Below are positions 58,660-64,000 of a DNA stretch of 64,000 bases, piece after piece. Source of the DNA: Tistrella mobilis (GTDB taxonomy: Bacteria; Pseudomonadota; Alphaproteobacteria; Tistrellales; Tistrellaceae); assembly GCF_039634785.1 (NCBI RefSeq), contig NZ_JBBIAB010000012.1:110301-174300 (forward strand), written 5' to 3'. Within the stretch, counting starts at the first letter, position 1. Each line of letters begins with the position of its first letter. The notes under the pieces were generated by a model, which saw only the letters and a list, made by a program, of their open reading frames with translations, did not search any database and was not told the DNA's origin. The translations under genes were made by a program, and so were the position numbers.

Positions 58660-58716
58660 CGGCAGGATCCGTGAAGGGGGAGGGGGAGAGGCAGGGAAGG
58701 GGGCGATCGGGCGGGA

Positions 58717-59493
58717 TCAGTCCTCGAAGATCGCCACCGCCCGGGTCCAGCCTGCCGAGGCGCCGCGGATCTTCACCGGGAAGCAGGCGACGGTGAAGCC
58801 GGTGGCCGGCACGGATTCCAGGTTGTGCAGCTTCTCCAGATGGCAGTAGCCGATGTCGCGGCCGGCGCGATGGCCTTCCCAGATCAGCCCGGCATCACCG
58901 GTTTCCAGATATTTCTCGCGGGTATGGGTGAAGGGGGCGTCCCAGCTCCAGGCATCGGTGCCGGTGACCCGCACGCCGCGCTCCAGCAGGTAGAGCGTCG
59001 CCTCGCGGCCCATGCCGCAACCGGCATCGACATAGTCGTCCTGGCCGTAGCGGCTGCCGGCGCGGGTGTTGACCATCACGATGTCGAAGGGCTGAAGCGT
59101 GTGGCCGATGCGGGCCAGTTCGGCCTCGACCTCGGCGGCGGTGACGACATGGCCGTCGGGCAGATGGCGGAAATCCAGCTTCACGCCCGGGCGGAAGCAC
59201 CAGTCCAGCGGCACCTCGTCGATGGTGATCGCCCGCTCGCCCTTGTTCATCGTCGAGGCGAAGTGATAGGGCGCATCCAGATGCGTGCCGTTATGGGTGA
59301 TCAGGTTCACCTGCTCCACCGCCCAGCCCTCGCCGTCGGGCAGATCCTCGGGCTTCAGCCCGGGAAAGAAGGCGGTGATCTGCGCCGGCGTCTGCTCGTG
59401 GTTCATATAAGTGATCTTGGGCTCGAAGCCGGGCGGATCCGAGCGGACCCCGTTCTCCAGCATGATCGACAGATCGACGAAGCGGCGGGCCAT
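58717..59493 (-). CDS. Cyclase family metal-dependent hydrolase (kynurenine formamidase/isatin hydrolase-like)
   Basis: 258 residues. The metal-binding motif HxGTHxDxPxHF is present as HNGTHLDAPYHF (His67, His71, Asp73, His77). This family includes kynurenine formamidase and isatin hydrolase, which open amide or lactam bonds. The ATG at 59493 is preceded by GGAGG at nine bases; an upstream ATG at 59502 overlaps that site. It lies 57 bases upstream of the FAH gene and is divergent from the GntR gene. The substrate is likely an aromatic degradation intermediate. Confidence 0.9.
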   Translation of the reverse strand: MARRFVDLSIMLENGVRSDPPGFEPKITYMNHEQTPAQITAFFPGLKPEDLPDGEGWAVEQVNLITHNGTHLDAPYHFASTMNKGERAITIDEVPLDWCFRPGVKLDFRHLPDGHVVTAAEVEAELARIGHTLQPFDIVMVNTRAGSRYGQDDYVDAGCGMGREATLYLLERGVRVTGTDAWSWDAPFTHTREKYLETGDAGLIWEGHRAGRDIGYCHLEKLHNLESVPATGFTVACFPVKIRGASAGWTRAVAIFED

Positions 59494-59592
59494 GGACGTC
59501 ATCCTCCTCAGGGATCGTGGGGTCCGCTTATGCGGCGAACCTCCGGTTGCCGGCATCATAGCGCGGCGCTTCATCGATCCTGCATAAAAAAA

Positions 59593-59604
59593 TCGAAATT
59601 TCGA
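59593..59604. promoter_or_regulatory. Palindrome in the cyclase / gntR divergent region, possible operator
   Basis: The perfect 12-bp palindrome TCGAAATTTCGA sits in an AT-rich stretch of the 242-base divergent intergenic region. A second short inverted repeat, TTGC-ggc-GCAA, lies at 59638-59648. A GntR-type regulator encoded beside it could bind here. Confidence 0.45.
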
Positions 59605-59735
59605 GTCAGAACGATGTATGATGGTCTCAGATCGATTTTGCGGCGCAATATCGTGTCGCAGCAAAACATCCGCTCAGAACACGCCCCCTGAAGACCTGCC
59701 CCGAACACCCCTCGCCACTCAGCCGGAGGCCGCCG

Positions 59736-60467
59736 ATGGCCGATACCCTGCCCGACCTGCCGGAGGATGCCCTGCTGCCCGACGGTGCGCGTGCCGCGAC
59801 CCTGTCGCTGGAGGCGCTGGAACGCATCCGTCAGGACATCGTGGCAGGCGCCCTGAAGCCCGACACCAAGCTGCATCTGGGCAGCATGCGTGCCCGCTAT
59901 GGCGTGGGGTTGAGCCCGCTGCGCGAGGCGCTGTCGCGGCTGGCGGCCGACGGGCTGGTCTCGTTCTCGGGTCAGCGCGGCTTTCGGGTGGCGCCGGTCA
60001 GCCGGGCGGATCTCGTCGACATCACCCGCTCGCGGCAGATCATCGAGGGTGCGGCACTGCGGCTCGCCATCGCCTGCGGCGGCGACGACTGGGAGGCGGA
60101 GATCGTCACCAGCCACCATCTGCTGCGCCGGGCGACCGAGCGCCATCTGGGGGCGGGCGACGATGCCGGCTGGGCTGCCTGGGAAGAGCGGCACCGCGCC
60201 TTCCATGCGGCCCTCGTCTCCGCCTGTCCGCTCAATGCGCTCAAGGGCTTCCGGGCGTTGCTTTACGACAAGGCCGAACGCTATCGGCGGCTGATGCTTG
60301 CCGGCCCCTTCCGGGCGGAAGAGGTGTCGGCCGAACACGACCTGTTGAGGGATGCGGTGCTCGCCCGCGATCCCGATCGGGCGGTCGGGGTGCTGGAAGA
60401 ACACATCGCCATCACCGCCGACCTGCTCGATGCCGAACTTGTGCGCATGGAGGCATCGGGCAGCTGA
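59736..60467 (+). CDS. GntR family transcriptional regulator (FCD type)
   Basis: 243 residues. The winged helix is at about 25-88 (ERIRQDIVAGALKPDTKLHLG, then YGVGLSPLREALSRLAADGLV). The C-terminal FCD ligand domain (about 100-235) keeps metal-site histidines (SHHLL, RHRAFHAAL, LEEHIAI). GGAGG precedes the ATG. It lies between the hydrolase genes (divergent) and the TRAP genes (same strand), so it likely controls both. Effectors of this class are usually organic acids. Confidence 0.93.
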   Translation: MADTLPDLPEDALLPDGARAATLSLEALERIRQDIVAGALKPDTKLHLGSMRARYGVGLSPLREALSRLAADGLVSFSGQRGFRVAPVSRADLVDITRSRQIIEGAALRLAIACGGDDWEAEIVTSHHLLRRATERHLGAGDDAGWAAWEERHRAFHAALVSACPLNALKGFRALLYDKAERYRRLMLAGPFRAEEVSAEHDLLRDAVLARDPDRAVGVLEEHIAITADLLDAELVRMEASGS

Positions 60468-60587
60468 TCCTGTTCCACCACCCGCCGGCGCCGGCACCGA
60501 TCGCGGCCTTCAGGATGCCGTGGCGACCGAGCCCACCGGAGACGGCGGTTTCTGCAATGACGGGCTCCTCCTGGGAGGAAACGACAG

Positions 60588-61691
60588 ATGACCATGACCG
60601 CTCCGGCCCGCGGCCTTCGCCGTGGCCTGACGGCAGCGCTGGCTGCCATGGGGCTTGGCGCCCTGGTGCTGCCGGTGGCACCGGCCACCGCCGCCGAAAC
60701 CATCCCGATCACGGTGACGGCCGGCCACCCGCCGGCCTTCCTCTGGGTCAAGACCCTGAGCGAGACCTTCATCCCCGGCGTCAACAAGCGCCTGAAGGAT
60801 GGCGGCGATCAGTATCGCATCGAGTGGACCGAGGCCTATGGCGGCACGGTCGCCAAGATCGGCAGCGAGCTTGAGGCGATCGAAGAGGGCATCTCGGATA
60901 TGGGCTTCGTCGGCACGCTGTTCGAAGCTGCCAAGATGCCCCTGCACAACGTCACCTATATGGTGCCGTTCACCACCGACAACCTGTTCCTGGTGACCCA
61001 GACCGTTACGGCCGTGTCGAAGCGCGTGCCCGAGATGGACCAGGAATGGAGCCGCTACGGCCAGATTCCGCTCGCCGGTGCCTCGCTCGACAGCTATCAC
61101 CTGTTCACCAACTTCCCGGTCAAGTCGATCGACGATCTGAAGGGCCGCAAGATCGCCGCCCCCGGCCCGGCGGCGAACTGGCTGAAGGGCACCGGCGCGG
61201 TCGCCGTCGCCGGCAATCTGCAGACCTATTACAACGACATCAAGACCGGGGTGTACGAGGGCACGCTGACCTTCGCGACCGCCGCTGCGGCTGCCAAGCT
61301 GCACGAGGTGGCGCCCTATATCACCAAGGTCAATATCGGCGCCCAGTTCGCCGGTGCGATCAGCATCAATGCCGATGTCTGGGCCGATCTGCCCCAGCCG
61401 GTGAAGGATGCCATGACCGCCGAGGCGGCGATCTATGCCGACACCTTCGCCAAGGCCCAGGTCGCGCGGGTGAACGCCTCGTTCAAGACCATGCAGGATG
61501 GTGGTGCCACCATCACCGAACTCTCGCCGGCCGAGCGCAAGCGCTGGGCGGATGCCCTGCCCAACGTCTCGAAGGAATGGGCCGACGAACTTGAGGGCAA
61601 GGGCGTTCCGGCAAAGGCGGTGGTCCAGGGCTATCTGGATGGTCTGCGTGCGGCCGGCGTTCAGCTGCCGCGCAACTGGGACCGCGAGTGA
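60588..61691 (+). CDS. dctP: TRAP transporter substrate-binding protein DctP
   Basis: 367-residue periplasmic solute receptor with a signal peptide ending in PATAA (about residue 36). The mature part begins ETIPITVTAGHPPAFLWVK. The later ASLDSYHLFTNFPVKSIDDLKGRKI is the DctP core, where an Arg usually binds the carboxylate; here AAPGPAANWLKGTG follows instead of the usual R-x-P pattern, hinting at an atypical ligand. GGGAGGAAACGACAG precedes the ATG. The small-permease ATG overlaps its stop. Confidence 0.92.
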   Translation: MTMTAPARGLRRGLTAALAAMGLGALVLPVAPATAAETIPITVTAGHPPAFLWVKTLSETFIPGVNKRLKDGGDQYRIEWTEAYGGTVAKIGSELEAIEEGISDMGFVGTLFEAAKMPLHNVTYMVPFTTDNLFLVTQTVTAVSKRVPEMDQEWSRYGQIPLAGASLDSYHLFTNFPVKSIDDLKGRKIAAPGPAANWLKGTGAVAVAGNLQTYYNDIKTGVYEGTLTFATAAAAAKLHEVAPYITKVNIGAQFAGAISINADVWADLPQPVKDAMTAEAAIYADTFAKAQVARVNASFKTMQDGGATITELSPAERKRWADALPNVSKEWADELEGKGVPAKAVVQGYLDGLRAAGVQLPRNWDRE

Positions 61692-62251
61692 TGGCAGGAC
61701 CCGGCATGAGCGGGCCGGGGCGGGTGGAGACGCCCGCCGCGGCGCCGCGCACCGGGCCGCTCGGCCGGGTCGCGGCCCTTGCCAGCGCCGTCGGCACCGC
61801 CTGGATCCTGGTGATGATGGTGCTGGTCAATGCCGACGTCCTGGGCCGTGCGGCCTTTGCCGCACCGCTCAGGGGCGTGCCCGAATTCGTCGGGCTCTCC
61901 ATCGTCGGCATCGTCTTTCTCCAGGCGGGCCACGCGCTCGCCTCGGGGCGCTTCACCCGGTCCGATGCGCTGCTCGACCGGCTGGCGGCGGCCCGGCCGC
62001 GAGCGGCGGCGGCGCTGGATGTCGTTCATCATCTGGCGGGCGCCGCCTTCTTCGCCATCCTCGCCTGGGCGCTCTGGCCCCGGCTGCTGCGGGCGATCGA
62101 AGCCGGCGACTATGTCGGCGCTGCGGGGGACTTCACCCTGCCGGTCTGGCCGATCCGGGCGCTGATGATCGCCGGTTCCGTGCTGGTGATCGGCCTCTAC
62201 CTGATCCTCGCGGCCGCGGCCGCACGCCGTGCCGCAGGGGGGCGGTCATGA
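61691..62251 (+). CDS. dctQ: TRAP transporter small permease DctQ
   Basis: 186 residues with four membrane helices (about 27-48, 62-82, 115-135, 152-175). VMMVLVNADVLGRAAFAAPLRGVPEFVGLSI is the DctQ signature. It pairs with DctM in sodium-driven uptake of organic acids. The ATG at 61691 overlaps the dctP stop (TGATG); a GTG at 61688 is the alternative. The stop overlaps dctM by 4 bases. Confidence 0.9.
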   Translation: MAGPGMSGPGRVETPAAAPRTGPLGRVAALASAVGTAWILVMMVLVNADVLGRAAFAAPLRGVPEFVGLSIVGIVFLQAGHALASGRFTRSDALLDRLAAARPRAAAALDVVHHLAGAAFFAILAWALWPRLLRAIEAGDYVGAAGDFTLPVWPIRALMIAGSVLVIGLYLILAAAAARRAAGGRS

Positions 62252-63567
62252 CCGGTCTCGAAATCGGCCTGCTGTCGATCCTGGCGCTGCTGCTGCTGAT
62301 CTGGGCGGGCATGCATGTCTCGGTCGCCCTCGGCCTGGTGTCGCTGCTGGCGATCTGGGAAGTGCGTGGCCGCTGGTCGGTCGCCGCCGCCGCCATCGCC
62401 CAGGCGGCTCTGGATTCGATCGACAGCTATGTCTTCGGCGTGGTGCCGCTTTTCGTGCTGATGGGCTATCTGGTCGGCGTCTCGGATCTGGGGCGCGATG
62501 CCTTCCGTCTGGCCGATCGGGTGGTCGGGCGGCTGCGCGGCGGCATGGGGGTGGCGACCGTCGGCGCCAATGCCGCCTTCGCCGCCGTCACCGGCATCTC
62601 GATCGCCTCGGCCGCGGTCTTCACCAAGGTGGCGGTGCCCGAGATGATGCGCCTCGGCTATCTGCCGCGCTTTGCGGTGGGCGTGGTCGCAGGCTCCTCG
62701 GTGCTCGGCATGCTTATCCCGCCCAGCCTGCTGCTGATCCTCTATGCCGTCGTCGCCGAACAGTCGGTGGGCGACATGTTCCTGGCCGGCATCGGCCCGG
62801 GGCTGCTGATGGCGCTGGTCTTCGGTATCTATATCGTGCTGCTCGCCCGCTTCCGCCCCGACCGGGTGCAGCCGCTGGCGGCGGCCCAGGCCGCCGCCGC
62901 CCGCCGCGACCGCCCGGGCAATGTCTTCGCCGAAGGTGCGCCCCTGGTCGGGTTGATCGCCCTGGTGCTGGGCGGCATCTATGGCGGGCTGTTCACCCCC
63001 ACCGAAGCGGGTGCCGTGGGCGCTGCCGGCGCGCTGCTGGTCGCGGTCGCCCGCAAGCGGCTGGATGCCCGGGGGTTCTGGAAGGTGCTGGTGGAGACCG
63101 GCCATGTCACGGCCTCGATCTCGCTGCTGATCATCGCGGCCTCGCTCTACAGCCGCATGCTGGCGCTGACCGGCGTACCCGAGGCGATGGGCGCGCTCTT
63201 CGCCGATGCCGGCCTCGGCCCGGTGGGCTTCCTGATGGTCTATGTCGCCATCGCCGTCCTGCTCGGCACCATCCTCGATTCCAGCTCCATCCTGCTGATC
63301 CTGGTGCCGCTGGCCCTGCCGGTGGTCGACGGCTTCGGCATGAACCTGGTCTGGTTCGGCGTGGTGACCGTGATCGCGGTCGAGGTGGGGCTCCTGACCC
63401 CGCCTCTGGGCCTCTCGGTCTTCGTCATCCGCTCCACGCTCGATGACCCACGCATCACGCTGGGCGACGTCTTCGCCGGCGCCTTGCCCTTCGCCATGCT
63501 GATGCTGCTGGTGATCCTGCTGATCAGCCTGATGCCGGCAATCGCGATCGCGCCGGTCGGGTGGTAG
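62248..63567 (+). CDS. dctM: TRAP transporter large permease DctM
   Basis: 439-residue permease with about 12 helices. GMGVATVGANAAFAAVTGISIASAAVFTKVAVPEM and GMLIPPSLLLILYAVV are DctM signatures. GLFTPTEAGAVGAAGALLVA is another. The ATG at 62248 overlaps the dctQ stop; the much longer open frame upstream is out of phase with dctP/dctQ and not coding. A terminator follows the gene. Confidence 0.95.
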   Translation: MTGLEIGLLSILALLLLIWAGMHVSVALGLVSLLAIWEVRGRWSVAAAAIAQAALDSIDSYVFGVVPLFVLMGYLVGVSDLGRDAFRLADRVVGRLRGGMGVATVGANAAFAAVTGISIASAAVFTKVAVPEMMRLGYLPRFAVGVVAGSSVLGMLIPPSLLLILYAVVAEQSVGDMFLAGIGPGLLMALVFGIYIVLLARFRPDRVQPLAAAQAAAARRDRPGNVFAEGAPLVGLIALVLGGIYGGLFTPTEAGAVGAAGALLVAVARKRLDARGFWKVLVETGHVTASISLLIIAASLYSRMLALTGVPEAMGALFADAGLGPVGFLMVYVAIAVLLGTILDSSSILLILVPLALPVVDGFGMNLVWFGVVTVIAVEVGLLTPPLGLSVFVIRSTLDDPRITLGDVFAGALPFAMLMLLVILLISLMPAIAIAPVGW

Positions 63568-63580
63568 TATGAAAATATCG

Positions 63581-63616
63581 AGCTGAGCCTCATGAGAAAC
63601 GAGGCTCAGCTTATTT
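63581..63616 (+). terminator. Terminator of the TRAP operon
   Basis: A perfect 11-bp stem, AGCTGAGCCTC (63581-63591) and GAGGCTCAGCT (63601-63611), followed by TATTT, 14 bases after the dctM stop. Confidence 0.88.
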
Positions 63617-63675
63617 GCGCAACGCCGATTAAATTCCCGAAATAAAGGAGTTAGTAATTTTCAGGATTTAAGCTC

Positions 63676-63882
63676 TCAAGCTTTCTCGATATTGGCCCCT
63701 GTGTTCTCGATATTTCGAGAGAATTCATTGATCGATTTCTGTATGTGTTGACTGCTATCCCCCAGGACTGATCGGGCCAGATCTTGCCCAAGGTTTGCCA
63801 GTCCGCCGGACTCGATCTCAAAGCTTGTATAAATATCAAGATTGATGCCCTGCTGGTATGGCCAAAGGCAGACGTAGTAATA
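63676..63882 (-). pseudogene. C-terminal remnant of a gene cut by an IS element
   Basis: On the - strand a frame ending at TGA 63678-63676 reads as natural protein: YYVCLWPYQQGINLDIYTSF, then EIESGGLANLGQDLARSVL and an amphipathic C-terminal helix with SINEFSRNIENTGANIEKA. The family is not recognised. The frame has no start and reaches the TA-rich site near 63878-63882, where the IS-like sequence begins. Base composition is clearly lower in GC than the rest of the window, suggesting acquired DNA. A different-phase 109-codon frame over the same region lacks such features. Confidence 0.55.
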
Positions 63883-64000
63883 CCAATGAGCGCTGACCCC
63901 GACTCACGATAGGGGATTCCCAAGACCCGCGGATTGTGAGTCACTCTGGCAAACAGCCGGAGCGATCCCCATGGCAGCACCGATCCCCCTTCGCCCCGAT
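63878..64000 (+). mobile_element. Left end of an IS630-like element (continues past the window)
   Basis: The evidence is the abrupt change from AT-richer remnant sequence to new sequence at a TAATA site, and the inverted repeat GACTCAC (63901-63907) / GTGAGTC (63936-63942) in the non-coding lead. The start of a transposase-like gene at 63971 also fits. IS630/Tc1-type elements insert at TA. The exact end and terminal repeat cannot be fixed without the right end. Confidence 0.5.
63971..64000 (+). CDS. IS630 family transposase, N-terminus only (cut by window edge)
   Basis: ATG at 63971 with GGAG eight bases upstream, coding MAAPIPLRPD up to the edge. From memory, IS630 transposases of GC-rich proteobacteria often begin with the pattern M-x-x-x-IPLRxD followed by a helix-turn-helix. 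Only ten codons are visible, so the call leans on context (remnant gene, TA site). Confidence 0.5.
   Translation, partial: MAAPIPLRPD

Noticed and set aside
63651..63980. 109-codon - frame at the right edge
   Set aside because: It crosses the apparent IS junction and has unnatural composition; a neighbouring phase (63676-63882) reads as real protein.
1..64000. CRISPR arrays, rRNA genes, replication origin or prophage
   Set aside because: No regularly spaced repeats, rRNA-like sequence, origin boxes or phage structural genes were seen on reading the window.

Overview
This 64 kb window reads as chromosomal DNA from a GC-rich alphaproteobacterium. The evidence is the purC-purS-purQ-purL-bolA-grxD gene order, an F1 ATPase zeta-subunit (DUF1476) gene, an sfsA/map/radC neighbourhood, an encapsulin with EncFtn cargo, and strong GC bias with many ATGA start/stop overlaps. 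A member of the Rhodospirillales (for example a Tistrella-like organism) is my best guess, but it is an inference. No rRNA, CRISPR array or prophage is visible. The only clear foreign DNA is at the right edge.

Layout. (1) 1-6205, + strand: a fecI/fecR/TonB-receptor siderophore module (fecI cut by the left edge), followed by three translationally coupled inner-membrane genes (DUF3649, PepSY-TM, DUF3325) of the kind that accompany siderophore receptors. (2) 6289-11098, - strand: purC, purS, purQ, purL, bolA and a CGFS glutaredoxin, so purine synthesis sits beside Fe-S trafficking. (3) 11452-22026: housekeeping genes: a FabI-like reductase, ATPase zeta subunit, phosphoesterase, purB, a membrane class III nucleotide cyclase, radC, map, sfsA, an epimerase, a CinA-N-like protein and tRNA-Leu(UAA). 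(4) 22097-30169: membrane and redox genes: two SDRs, DUF2269, a cupin, a TetR regulator and an orphan molybdenum hydroxylase large subunit. (5) 30170-43761: a complete nitrate assimilation operon on the - strand (nrtA, nrtB, nrtD, nirB, nirD, nasA, cysG, a YbiB-like gene and a PilJ-type histidine kinase), with mobB divergent from it. A sigma-54-like promoter lies upstream of nrtA. (6) 43803-46441: a BenE-type and an MFS transporter.

(7) 46512-48834: a ZIP metal transporter, encapsulated ferritin and encapsulin shell, that is, metal uptake next to an iron-storage nanocompartment. The ZIP gene appears to begin at an ATA codon. (8) 48955-57328, - strand: a branched-chain-amino-acid-type ABC system (livG, livF, binding protein, livH, livM), then a chemoreceptor and a second, closely similar binding protein. 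(9) 57640-63567: a catabolic cluster made of an FAH-family hydrolase and a cyclase/kynurenine-formamidase-type hydrolase, divergent from a GntR regulator and a TRAP transporter (dctPQM). (10) 63617-64000: an AT-richer stretch with the C-terminal remnant of a gene that seems to be cut by an IS630-like element starting at the window edge.

Iron is a recurring theme: siderophore uptake, Grx/BolA, ZIP and encapsulin/EncFtn. Nitrogen is the second: nitrate uptake and reduction, siroheme, MobB for the Mo cofactor, and amino-acid uptake. The most unusual items are the ATA start of the ZIP gene, the ZIP-EncFtn-encapsulin grouping, the P-box-like histidine kinase coupled to the nitrate operon, the sigma-54 control region, and the IS-disrupted gene at the right end.
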